From NCBI GenBank assembly GCA_028281725.1, contig JANQJJ010000295.1, positions 1 to 41,724 on the forward strand: 41,724 nt of DNA, read 5' to 3'. Shown piece by piece: positions 34,701 to 41,724 of the stretch. The stretch is from Pirellulaceae bacterium (lineage in GTDB: Bacteria; Planctomycetota; Planctomycetia; Pirellulales; Pirellulaceae). Numbering within the stretch: position 1 is the first letter of the stretch; each line of letters starts with the position of its first letter. The notes under the pieces are model-generated. The model made no database searches, was not told where the DNA came from, and saw only the letters and a program-made list of their open reading frames with translations. Position numbers and translations under genes: made by a program.

Positions 34701-37700
34701 AGGTCGCTGTAGTCGAATATGATCGGTTCCTGGCCAGGGAAGGAAAGGATCAATCGATCGTCGAATCCGTCGACGTTCCAGTTGCGTGAATGCGCATCGC
34801 CGCCGTCATAGCGATCCAAGGTCAATGTGGGGACGCCGGCGAGCGCCCAGCCGAAGCCAAAGATGGATTTCTCTTCCCACTCATAGGGACTGCCCGCTTG
34901 GAAGACGTTGTCCTCATCACCGTCATCGTTGTCGTCGACGGATTGATTGACGATGACGGGCGTCTGACCGTGAGTGGTAATCGTGACCGGATCGGCGGTG
35001 TTAAATGTCAAATCGAGTGACCACGAGTAGAGTCCCGAATAGATGGGGGCTTCTCCGACGGGAATCGCGATGGCATTTTCATCGTTTCCAGTCCAGTCCA
35101 GGTTAAACATTTTGGAACTCAGAATGGCTCGTCCCTGGTGTGTGTACGCATCGAGACCGCTGTCATTGAGATGGTCCCACCACGTCAGATTCGCCGTAAC
35201 TGTGACATTGCTTTGGACCGAGGCGGGCTTCTTGATCAGAGCTTGAATTACCGGTGTTTGTTTACCGGTCACATGCACCGTTGACGAATCGTAGACCAGA
35301 CCTGGTAGGGCGAGTTCAGACGTTCCGCCCGACCCATCCAAGACCAAGCCATGATCGACCAGGAAGGTGCCGGTGACTAGATCCACGGCCGTGCCGGCCA
35401 CCGACTGGAAGTTGCGGTTTTTACCGGCAGCGGTGGCGTCGACTTCCCAGATCGTGTCGAGGCCCGCCACGTTGTCTTCAATTCGTTCCACCAAGCCAGG
35501 TGAAACGATCTGTTCGAACTCGCGTGTCGGCGAAACCTTTGCGTCGTGCCAATGCTCGTGATGGTTGCTGGCCCTTGGGGCGAGATCGATCGCGACCACG
35601 CGTCCAATCGGTTTTCCGCTTTGGTCTACGCGGTCGCCATCGGCAACCACCAAATTCACCGTGACGAAACCGGCGCCGGCATTAAATCTTCTGGCCGAAG
35701 CCATGGACGAGTTGACGTCGTCCGCCGCGATCTCGCTATAGAAGTCAATGAAACTTGCCTGGCGATGAAGCGGAGGTTCATCGGGGTTGGCGATTGTCTT
35801 GGCCGGGTCAAAATCGACGAGCTTGGCATAGACACGTCGTTTTTCGATGGATTGCCAGGTCACCGCCTCGGCTTGATTGGCAAAGCCACGCGTATCGTTG
35901 AACGTTCCCGAGGCAAAAGAGGGTAGCGCGTTGTGTTGAGTCGACTCTTCAATTTCACCTGCCACAAAGGAGTAGGTTCCATCCTCGCTTCGTCGGGCAC
36001 TATTGTTGAAGAAGGATACCGTCTGTACCAATACTTCATCGGGAGATGAACCATCCACGATAAAGGCGTTGTCGGGATCGACCAGCAGGTCGTTGATATC
36101 CAGCCGCATGGTCGATTCGTAGTCGAGGTAAAGCGGTGCATCGAGTTCCAGGATGCCGTGGTTCGGGTCGGGCGAATGAATTCGGTCACCTATAAAGACT
36201 GGTAGCGAATCGGTAACCAACACTTCGACGTCAACTTCCTGGATTGGGGTTGGTGAACCGTCAAGCATTACTCCGACTTTAAACGTATCGACAGCGTCGT
36301 ATTGATGCACCTGTCCTTGCGGATTCTTACGCGGGCTCAACTGGGACTTGATGTTTTCGTTCGGATCATAGGTCAACGTGAATTCAGCGCCGTGGGCATA
36401 GATCGTTCCGAGCGTGGTGTTGACGAAATTGTCATACTGGCCCGCGACCGGATCCCAGATAGCGAGTGTGATTTCCGGAGCCGAAGTGAGCTGCAGAGTT
36501 TCTGGGATTTCATACGAAGCTATCGGGTTGAACGTTAGCTGACCAAGGTGTGAAACCTGATAGTCCTTGACCTTTAGGCCCGTTTCAAAACCTGTCACTG
36601 GTGCTTGTGGATCGCTGGAGAACGCCTGATTCTCGTGCGTCACCCAGTCATCATCCGCGGTGACCGGCCAATCGGTTTGATTCAACGTGTCGTTGTGGAC
36701 TGGCCCTCCGGTGGTGCCGCCGCCGGGTGGCGGCTCTTCTACGGGTATCGGCGGGCGGTACTTGTAGCGGTAAGAGTCGTACTTGATGGCGTAGTCGAGT
36801 GATGCCAATTCGCTCCACCATAGATTGATCTGAGCTGCCAAGGCGTAAAAGGGTTCAGACAAATACAGGTGTTTATCGTCGGCCGTGGCAACAATCAACG
36901 GATCCAGCTCAGGTTGCAGCAGGTCGATCTGCTGCTGAAGGACGTCACGCCGCCAAATGTCCCACTCATTCGGACCGCAGAGCACCCAATGCTCCTCGCC
37001 CCGGTAGTCCGCAGCCCACATTTCGTCGTACTCCAGCGGCCGTGGAGCGACATTCGGCAACGAAAAATCCCATGAGTACTCGTGTCCCCAGACAATGACT
37101 TCAACATCGGAAGGATTGCCAACCTGGGAACCAGAACCAGGTCCCGTCGGACCTGTAGGACCGCTCGGTCCGGTTGGCCCTGTCGGTCCCGTTGGTCCCG
37201 TTGGTCCCGTTGGACCTGTGGGCCCAGTCGGCCCAGTCGGCCCAGTCGGTCCTGTTGGCCCCGTCGGACCAGTTGGACCTGTAGGTCCCGTGGGCCCTGT
37301 GGGACCCGTTGGACCAGTGGGCCCTGTCGGCCCCGTGGGACCTGTTGGCCCAGTCGGACCCGTCGGCCCTGTGGGATTTCCTGAACTGGTGTCTTCCGTA
37401 GGAAAGATGCCGGCATCGTAGTTCGGTGTCCAAGGGCCCAGCTGGGGGTTGAAAGCGGCCTCGCGACCGAGCGCTTGCACATTGAACGAAAAGGAATCGT
37501 TCATGGTCACCGCGCCGTCGAAATACATGACCTCCCGTTCGCGTTCCGATCCGGAAAAGACCGCGATTTGGGAAGCACCATTGACAGTGAGAGTCACCAG
37601 CAGGTGTTCGTCGACGGCTGCAGACAGCTCGACGGTGACCTTGGTAAAGGGTGCCTCACCGGTCACGGACATCGCTTCCGTCGCCACGACGTTCAGATTG

Positions 37701-40700
37701 AATTGATCGTCATTGAGAATGGTTCCCCGACCATCGGCCATGGAAGTCGCCTGCTGCTGAGTGGCGGACAGACCGCTCAGGTTGCTCAACTTCAGATCGA
37801 ACTGTTCGGACAGTTCCGCCACCTTGTCGGCGACCAGATTGACTTGGACCAGCTGTTGTTCGTTCTTGCCGCCGGCGAAGGTGAGCGTTCCCGACACCGA
37901 TTGAAAGTCGGTTACTGAGGCTGCGTGCCCGAAGGGTGACAGATCGACTTCGTCCGTGATGACTGCGGTAGCATAGTCAACTGAGAATCCGTCCTCGACA
38001 TCGTTGTCAATCGAAACATAAATGTCCATTACGGATCGTTGGCCAGGGGCAACGACCGACGGGAAGGTGGCGCCTGGGGCAGGCGCATCGTTCATTCCAT
38101 CGCCATCGGAATCCAGGTCCAAGTGATCCGCCTTCCCATCGCCGTCGTAATCTGGCGGATTGCTGCTATCGCTGAGGACTGCATCCTGGCTGAGGGTGTT
38201 GGCATCGTAGGCATCGTCCAAGCCGTCTTCGTCCACATCCAATCCGGACGGTAGCACGTCCGCCACGCCGTCCAAGTTGAAATCCCAGGCTTCGACGATA
38301 TCGGGTATGCCGTCGCCATCGGAATCGGCATCCCGAAAGTCAGGCACCCCGTCGTCATCGGTATCCAGCGGGTTGTAAAGGTCACCGCCGACTTCGATGT
38401 AGTTAGGTAACCCATCGTCGTCCCAATCGATATTCCAGGGAGATTTTTCCTGAACTGACGGCGAAGAGGCAACCAGACGTACCGAATCGTCATTGATGAT
38501 GACTCCGTCGGCTGATCGATTTCGAATGACCGTACTGGGGGTTGCATACGCGAGAGTCAGTGTGAATTGCTGGTTCGCTTCGACCACCTCCTCTCCAACG
38601 ACATCGATCGTGATGGTGGCTTGGGACTGCCCCGCTGCAAAAGTGACTTGCCCTTCTGGGAAGACACCGTCTACGAAATCGCTTGCATTGGCGGGATGAT
38701 CGCCGGAACCCATGACCGAATAGTAGACCGTCATTTCGCTGCTGGTAGCAGATCGCGTGACCAGGTACTCAAAGGACTGTGTCTGGCCGGTATCCGACTC
38801 GGCCTTGACGACCGTTCTCGACTGGAGGTTGACCCAATTGCTTTTTTCAACGGCACCGATATCGCGCTGCATCAGGCCGTCCAGGTCATAGTCAAAATAG
38901 CGCTCTGCGCCGCGCTGATCGATCGGATAACTCGTCCCCTCAGGTCGCGGACCAACATCGATCAAGGGGCTGTCGTCAAGTGGTTCGTGCGTTGGCGTGG
39001 TGCCGAGAGATACGGTGAGCGGACCGAGTAGCGGATCGTTTGGAGCAGCAACCGTCCCGGCCACGTCCGTATCTGACCAGAAGCCGTCGAAGCGGGTGGT
39101 TGCCCCCTCGGTTGGCCAGTACTGGTTATCACTACTCAGCGCCGAATCGATGTGCAGTGTATTGCTCGAGACACGTGTGACCACATGTTCGGTGCCTTCG
39201 ACCAGAATGTTGAATGGTGTCTGCGGCAAGTCCGTCGCGTCGGTCACGGTGATCGAGAACCGGCCTGTGAAACCGATGTAGCTGGACTCGTAAACCGCCG
39301 TTTCACGAAGTTGATTGCTACCTAGAAAGTTGGTACCACCGGAATGGAATCGGCCTCGGACATCGGGCTGAGCCTCCACCGAGGCGCTCGAGTTTTTCGC
39401 TATCACCGTTTCGGAGATCGTAACGACTCCGATCGCGTGAATCCCGCCAATCTCGGCTGTGGCGTGGTTCTCGGCAATCGTCGTTGATGCGACCGAGGCG
39501 GTGGCGCCGGAGGCCACGAACAAGGCTGCGCCGGTCGTGGCCTGGTTGTTCGAGAGGGTTGTATCGCGCGTTTCCACGGAGCCTGACGCAACGTCAATTC
39601 CGCCGCCGCGACCACCGGCCGCACTGTTCGCTATGGTGGTGCGATAGATGGTTGCCGTGCCATCGTCGTCAATCGCCACCCCGGCTCCTGCGACAGCAAC
39701 GTTTCCGTACAGATGCGTTTCGGTCAGATAGAGTCGGCCACCGCGCACCAAGATAGCGCCACCATCGCCGCTAGTCACTCCACCCGTGAGCGACACTCCC
39801 TCGAGCGCAAGTGTCGCGCCGGGATATACTTCAAAGATTCGATCGAGGCCCGATGCATTGATCGTCGTCACACCGGCGCCTGCGCCCCGAATCGTGATGT
39901 CACTATAGATATCCAGATCGCCTCCGAATTCATCGGCTACGGAGACATCGGTCAGTGACAGACTAAATTGCCCCGCCGAAAGCGTGATCGTGGACTGACC
40001 ACCAATCGCATTGGCCTCATTGATGGCTGCTCGCAAGGTCACTGCATCGGTAACGCTGGTCGTCGTGAAACCGTCTCCTGGAGTCTGGTCCGTCAAATCC
40101 GCATGGGAATTGACGTCGATATAGACAGCTTCGACGGCGCCGAAGTCGATGCGGCGATTTTCGGCGTGATCACCATCGAAGATGCGATGGCCACCACTTT
40201 GGTCGGCCAGTATCAACACGTGCGTATCGGCGTACAACACACTCTCAATCGGAGTCCCCCGCACTCCGCGAATTACGTCAAACGTCAACGTTCCGTCGCC
40301 ATTGTCGGTGACCTTGGTGACCGTCATCTCTTCGCTACCAAGGCGAATGTCGAATTGACGCGTGGCTGGCAGCGCGGTGGGCAAACCGACCCGTTCTTCC
40401 ACGACGATCGACGTGGCGCCGGAATCGACGACGGATTCGACCAACGTCGTGCTGCGACCGGCAAAGCCGTAGACCACCTTGGTTCCGACCGCGTGCGGAA
40501 GCGGCTGTGTGTTCTGGTGGCCTCGCTCGACAATGAGCGCGCCGTGCACCTCGTCATAGCCTAGAGCGAGCATCGTCTCACGCCCGACGTGAATCGGATA
40601 GGGAAAGAAGGGAGCCGTTAGATTATGTTCGTCACGGACAAAGCGATGGACGTCCTGCACGTACAGCAGTCCGTCTTGGTAAGAACCATCGACGCTGCGA

Positions 40701-41724
40701 GACAATTCGTCATTGATGCCTTTGAAGAGTGCATCGAGTCCATGGTCGATCAGGGGGCTTTGTGGATCGGGCAGATGCGAGCCGGCGTACCCGCCCAAAT
40801 CAGTTAGCGGCCCTAACTGAGCTGGTACGTCGCTAAATCGTTCAATCCGAATGGCATCGGCAAAGACGTTGAGTCCGCCGGCGATCTCAATCGTCAGTTC
40901 CTTGCCTGTGATATGAACGCGATCGAGTACGAGCCATTCCTGTTCGCCCGTGAGATTCTGCCAGAGCGGATCGTCAGGGGCAAAGTCCTTGAACCGATCT
41001 TCGCGCCGATAGCCCGATTCATAAAACAAACTATTCCGGAAGTCTTGCGCGTTGCCTTCGTCGAGAAGCAGTCCACCGAACTGGGTGGCCTCCGCCATCT
41101 GACGTGTCGTATACGTGCGCGAGAGGCTATCAAACACGACTTCGTTCGATACGGTACCGACGCGCTGGAAATCCACAGTGCCTTCGCTGAGCGTGGTGGT
41201 TCCATTGTGGATCTTGAATGGCGTACGCGCGTCCAGCGAATCCCGAAAACTGGTTGCGACCAGATAGGTTCCCGGCACCAAATCGGTGAACTGATAGGTA
41301 GCGGTCGCGCCGCTGGGCAGCAGATCCAGCGAACCATTAAAACTTTCGCGTTGGGGCTGAGTGACTACGGGAGTGTTGGTCGAATAGCCTGTCTGTCCAT
41401 TATCGATGATCTCGCGAGACTGCGAGGTAGCGACGGGGACGGGCGTGGTATTGGGACCGTCATCGACGGGCGTGAGCATCTCGTTCAACTGCTGCGACGT
41501 GAGCACACAGATTGCTGGTTGAATTCCGACCGCGCTGGCTGGGCGATGGACTTCAACGGTAAACGAATCGGACGAAATCACGACTTCGACGAACTCGGTC
41601 CAGGCGTAGCCGAGAAAACTATCGACAAAGCTGGGGGTTCCTAGCGGATCGTCGATGCGGATCGGCTGGCCCGTTTGCTGGTCAGTCACCAGGCGGCCGT
41701 CGTCGGTACCATCCAGGTTGGTAA
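28361..41724 (-). CDS. Giant RHS-repeat surface protein with C-terminal nucleotidyltransferase toxin domain (N-terminus outside window)
   Basis: One frame runs unbroken for 13.4 kb and is open at the right edge ([16 protein letters not shown]), so the GTG at 41689 is internal and more than 4,450 residues are seen. In order: a golvesin-like region (about 41300-40800); a beta-helix region of repeated GG-rich turns (about 40100-39300); a Calx-beta domain (38830-38480); Asp-rich calcium-binding repeats (38430-38080); a second Calx-beta domain (to about 37700); a Gly-Pro-Thr collagen-like tract (37377-37141); cadherin-like beta segments; YD-type RHS repeats (about 34400-29650); the RHS core [26 protein letters not shown] ending DPSGL near 29455; a hydrophobic pre-toxin region; and a nucleotidyltransferase. 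RHS proteins form a shell that encloses and delivers the C-terminal toxin to other cells. Confidence 0.93.
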   Translation of the reverse strand, partial: TNLDGTDDGRLVTDQQTGQPIRIDDPLGTPSFVDSFLGYAWTEFVEVVISSDSFTVEVHRPASAVGIQPAICVLTSQQLNEMLTPVDDGPNTTPVPVATSQSREIIDNGQTGYSTNTPVVTQPQRESFNGSLDLLPSGATATYQFTDLVPGTYLVATSFRDSLDARTPFKIHNGTTTLSEGTVDFQRVGTVSNEVVFDSLSRTYTTRQMAEATQFGGLLLDEGNAQDFRNSLFYESGYRREDRFKDFAPDDPLWQNLTGEQEWLVLDRVHITGKELTIEIAGGLNVFADAIRIERFSDVPAQLGPLTDLGGYAGSHLPDPQSPLIDHGLDALFKGINDELSRSVDGSYQDGLLYVQDVHRFVRDEHNLTAPFFPYPIHVGRETMLALGYDEVHGALIVERGHQNTQPLPHAVGTKVVYGFAGRSTTLVESVVDSGATSIVVEERVGLPTALPATRQFDIRLGSEEMTVTKVTDNGDGTLTFDVIRGVRGTPIESVLYADTHVLILADQSGGHRIFDGDHAENRRIDFGAVEAVYIDVNSHADLTDQTPGDGFTTTSVTDAVTLRAAINEANAIGGQSTITLSAGQFSLSLTDVSVADEFGGDLDIYSDITIRGAGAGVTTINASGLDRIFEVYPGATLALEGVSLTGGVTSGDGGAILVRGGRLYLTETHLYGNVAVAGAGVAIDDDGTATIYRTTIANSAAGGRGGGIDVASGSVETRDTTLSNNQATTGAALFVASGATASVASTTIAENHATAEIGGIHAIGVVTISETVIAKNSSASVEAQPDVRGRFHSGGTNFLGSNQLRETAVYESSYIGFTGRFSITVTDATDLPQTPFNILVEGTEHVVTRVSSNTLHIDSALSSDNQYWPTEGATTRFDGFWSDTDVAGTVAAPNDPLLGPLTVSLGTTPTHEPLDDSPLIDVGPRPEGTSYPIDQRGAERYFDYDLDGLMQRDIGAVEKSNWVNLQSRTVVKAESDTGQTQSFEYLVTRSATSSEMTVYYSVMGSGDHPANASDFVDGVFPEGQVTFAAGQSQATITIDVVGEEVVEANQQFTLTLAYATPSTVIRNRSADGVIINDDSVRLVASSPSVQEKSPWNIDWDDDGLPNYIEVGGDLYNPLDTDDDGVPDFRDADSDGDGIPDIVEAWDFNLDGVADVLPSGLDVDEDGLDDAYDANTLSQDAVLSDSSNPPDYDGDGKADHLDLDSDGDGMNDAPAPGATFPSVVAPGQRSVMDIYVSIDNDVEDGFSVDYATAVITDEVDLSPFGHAASVTDFQSVSGTLTFAGGKNEQQLVQVNLVADKVAELSEQFDLKLSNLSGLSATQQQATSMADGRGTILNDDQFNLNVVATEAMSVTGEAPFTKVTVELSAAVDEHLLVTLTVNGASQIAVFSGSEREREVMYFDGAVTMNDSFSFNVQALGREAAFNPQLGPWTPNYDAGIFPTEDTSSGNPTGPTGPTGPTGPTGPTGPTGPTGPTGPTGPTGPTGPTGPTGPTGPTGPTGPTGPTGPTGPTGPTGPTGPSGPTGPTGPGSGSQVGNPSDVEVIVWGHEYSWDFSLPNVAPRPLEYDEMWAADYRGEEHWVLCGPNEWDIWRRDVLQQQIDLLQPELDPLIVATADDKHLYLSEPFYALAAQINLWWSELASLDYAIKYDSYRYKYRPPIPVEEPPPGGGTTGGPVHNDTLNQTDWPVTADDDWVTHENQAFSSDPQAPVTGFETGLKVKDYQVSHLGQLTFNPIASYEIPETLQLTSAPEITLAIWDPVAGQYDNFVNTTLGTIYAHGAEFTLTYDPNENIKSQLSPRKNPQGQVHQYDAVDTFKVGVMLDGSPTPIQEVDVEVLVTDSLPVFIGDRIHSPDPNHGILELDAPLYLDYESTMRLDINDLLVDPDNAFIVDGSSPDEVLVQTVSFFNNSARRSEDGTYSFVAGEIEESTQHNALPSFASGTFNDTRGFANQAEAVTWQSIEKRRVYAKLVDFDPAKTIANPDEPPLHRQASFIDFYSEIAADDVNSSMASARRFNAGAGFVTVNLVVADGDRVDQSGKPIGRVVAIDLAPRASNHHEHWHDAKVSPTREFEQIVSPGLVERIEDNVAGLDTIWEVDATAAGKNRNFQSVAGTAVDLVTGTFLVDHGLVLDGSGGTSELALPGLVYDSSTVHVTGKQTPVIQALIKKPASVQSNVTVTANLTWWDHLNDSGLDAYTHQGRAILSSKMFNLDWTGNDENAIAIPVGEAPIYSGLYSWSLDLTFNTADPVTITTHGQTPVIVNQSVDDNDDGDEDNVFQAGSPYEWEEKSIFGFGWALAGVPTLTLDRYDGGDAHSRNWNVDGFDDRLILSFPGQEPIIFDYSDLTVADLPMPMELPSIQAGSKASGLNRKGFIDTQEYGTLTARHDDTYAHPETRDDDKPDEIVYKAPDGTEYIFYRFEVEPHPGADEVPRYLLNRIEQPGLNFDPDVLLPETSTARRGVSFERNLIKGSTEYGRLEAIIGSDSARTVVHYDIDGYVDKLTYNNRTIDLHVNGGELTEIKHVNSAPAGLAGVTVADRVREFTYDAGLLVTDEWLSGTTVDREREFLYTVKAAGDDPRDVRSEQLGIAGIRVGARVESTDPANAQNNLHTFITPSALVGLIQTHAERDTLFFEDLQAEVLVNVNDLETINEAHSVSSTSGLQEIEYDHNIDNQLVARSDLYDGVPLGKTRHYYDPVGSVVFTHHLTLEHSSATTSVTRYRYDYDVPITYAAQDPDDGNGDGQWIYDPDDYRGNVTHMGDSFQTQVFEYETDDEQLDAVGALMVATTVSTGAGATRTQYQRQTDGRPTESRTVRGGGGPVTNTAGKDAVQQWTYYAPNGRLQTSVDTRDLTTTFDTYEFGRVKQTTTTEAIHGDTFTTANNFDSLGYLRDVTSKDGGVITSVAKSYFDTTGLLIRSTLEDSAGNILSQVTNEYAADGIVTATIIPVEDAETGQDEAVRSEWIYDKAGLLTRQINAAGKTYKAYYTNTSHAIQQKTDFTYYADGRLNETITTLNGTTEKLRQREFYDPAIREHWTRRDKIAGQNGAIDQQPLVQTNYDTSGTVDEATSHLLKVKTSSGTDDEFSHIDDVKPNVTYGGGENGHNSTRQANYDVYGRAIANASPTGQVLPNRYDTLGFLIDTRLAYFTDDPLHRYQTNAAGDVLEQTEIRRTPDGSGGYTKASYTTTMKYDQLGRLREVKDPLVGIEPGTTPATVTYAYDATARATKITHKSRVGVETYEWYDAADRLVKSENEMGAVTTYRYDKAGRLMEQVFTPVESTGVPTTTIKYKYDQLNRVRDTVTELQGAGTLTTHQPVDYFDLLSDDADGWNMIEYVTLPGNGATHDATHKYHATRTRHDADGKPVLVQAPDPDVSTNPTAADVPTTTYSYQYDAGEMTIETALFPADNYNGLATGLPISSDAVQDRKAKEVYNPAGKLLRSYVWDIASVPVGPPTPADYILVVANAYELHTGRLQASTNAVGQITTYAYDDPVSGLVKTISKPNGETVAYEYDTAGNRVRLQYSGAPAGGTGDTKWVYDALNRSTQQTAVGVTGSRSWAYQGLTTVYNDRNGVAHTTVHNPAQGTTSTSATDLDLNYNRTETHRSNGSLAIVDETLYQTTDSYYTSYFEYDTDASDKELANAYDLTFGTNELDHAVTTNLDNRAQAASREFAFEGTDVSATRLWTDAFEFDWLGRLNQIDRTIDDLSGDVASIWHSASEPSNKRVTYAYNVDGGRNSVGRYDPSISTTSPVATSDVTYTPGGKTQGIKHSIDGAGTHLTHHQYSYNKVGRLLTQTDDYKSGAGATHRNNYRLFLYDANGQLTQVQETIDSVAQPNRDFTGGQSSTSTAWTVGKDNRLTQDDNFDYEYDNEGRLIKRTSRLTPSLGAYEVFKWDPVGRLIRVEQYDTSSVLNRAIEYGYDASGLMIGRREIDSDGTTVLSETGHLREGLQVLAKLDLSGTDPAITELYLHGTQPNEIVATDVFDTGSYNTVWGFTDALGSLTTVASQESGSWKVVHTVTSEYGADRVQLGDTGTSYLIASNIWAGHHRDPATGLIEAKARWFDPTTGRFISQDPLGFEAGDENLYRYVGNGPTNSTDPSGLKKFRFNNVDKKLVRGLIDDGLAQEVDGKNTGVLVSDVIGNDIVTFFMKPWYFRGRVDRYEVIAVRTMPLTGDNAGSDKISTILADFRSGKRFNTYRQVYRDVFRAQKDAELAAVMQFGLHAIPGGAAADHWTQGNRKDAAISLAGDAALFLAGPLAKVASSSRTLIAAGRAAQAAKGIRLTAAGIEGGIALYRTRQGMFAAMNGESGASGYFGEAALRLLGVHAQFSAIAKVSPNGTDAALNVAGINQLQAAGLHAKLMAIPGVKQVRVFGSRTKGTSTAASDLDVLLIGNVDKNSPAALAAIKNARAFAKGIGIGPGKRPQGKYIDPTIYPTMRTARSKLEWKPLPPGQTGPRVPIFKELK
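37141..37377 (-). repeat. Collagen-like Gly-Pro-Thr tract in the RHS protein
   Basis: About 26 consecutive Gly-Pro-Thr triplets (one Gly-Pro-Ser) are encoded by a 9-bp imperfect tandem repeat. Third positions of all codons vary freely while the amino acids do not. The tract separates the second Calx-beta domain from the following region and probably forms an extended stalk. Confidence 0.9.
38080..38430 (-). other. Asp-rich calcium-binding repeats in the RHS protein
   Basis: The translation has [43 protein letters not shown] and [19 protein letters not shown], which are thrombospondin-type-3 or EF-loop-like calcium sites. They sit between the two Calx-beta domains and probably stiffen the extracellular stem when calcium is bound. 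Confidence 0.85.

Noticed and set aside
37141-37377. CRISPR-like tandem repeat
   Set aside because: The unit is 9 bp without spacers and codes for Gly-Pro-Thr.
37095-37421. Plus-strand Val-Gly-Pro repeat frame opposite the collagen-like tract
   Set aside because: It arises automatically from the Gly-Pro-Thr repeat on the other strand, which lies inside a 13-kb open gene.
39968-40564. Plus-strand frame of 198 codons opposite the RHS protein
   Set aside because: It is a shadow of the continuous minus-strand reading frame; many similar ones lie along the gene.

Overview
The window most likely comes from a planctomycete of the Pirellulaceae type. This is inferred from content, not from a marker gene. 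The evidence is a very large RHS/Calx-beta/beta-helix surface protein, an exported FAD oxidoreductase with golvesin-like domains, membrane anchors of the form basic-LSLRGLLLLV, a MoxR/DUF58/transglutaminase cluster, weak Shine-Dalgarno sites at most genes, and dispersed AAAGGGGTCAGG-type repeats beside a REP-associated transposase. No rRNA, tRNA or CRISPR array was seen.

Layout. 1-1826 (+): the 3' end of pgi, then a UPF0173-type metal-dependent hydrolase and a small Rieske ferredoxin that overlap by one base. 2266-3828 (+): a Tat-exported protein of unknown function. 11056-4168 (-): five genes in series, DUF58, a membrane transglutaminase-like protein, MoxR AAA+ ATPase, a lipoprotein and a permease; spacing of the first four is tight. 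11734-11309 (-): a small Cys/His-rich exported protein. 12103-16079 (+): an exported FAD-dependent oxidoreductase and, two bases later, a membrane protein with two covalent-FMN motifs and a NosR/CcoG-like 4Fe-4S core. 16240-16935 (+): a DxD glycosyltransferase-like protein. 17347-22402 (+): a membrane-anchored leucine-rich-repeat protein and a propeller-like lipoprotein, four bases apart. 22496-26790: mostly single genes (beta-helix protein, duplicated small-barrel protein, degenerate cupredoxin-like protein, single-span membrane protein), separated by repeats and a pseudogene scrap. 27042-28237: a RAYT transposase between two 244-bp direct repeats. 28361 to the window edge (-): over 4,450 residues of an RHS protein that ends in a nucleotidyltransferase domain, probably a polymorphic toxin.

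How the genes may work together. The FAD oxidoreductase and the doubly flavinylated membrane protein look like one extracytoplasmic electron-transfer unit, the strongest candidate here for an undescribed system. In the MoxR cluster the transglutaminase-like protein has Ser in place of the catalytic Cys, so it may act as a binding or structural partner. The RHS gene stop overlaps an ATG with a good ribosome site that opens onto only ten codons, which suggests a lost immunity gene next to the transposase repeat. The stretch from 23.8 to 28.4 kb carries most signs of rearrangement: a palindromic element, copies of a 12-bp motif, the pseudogene scrap, and the RAYT with its flanking repeats.
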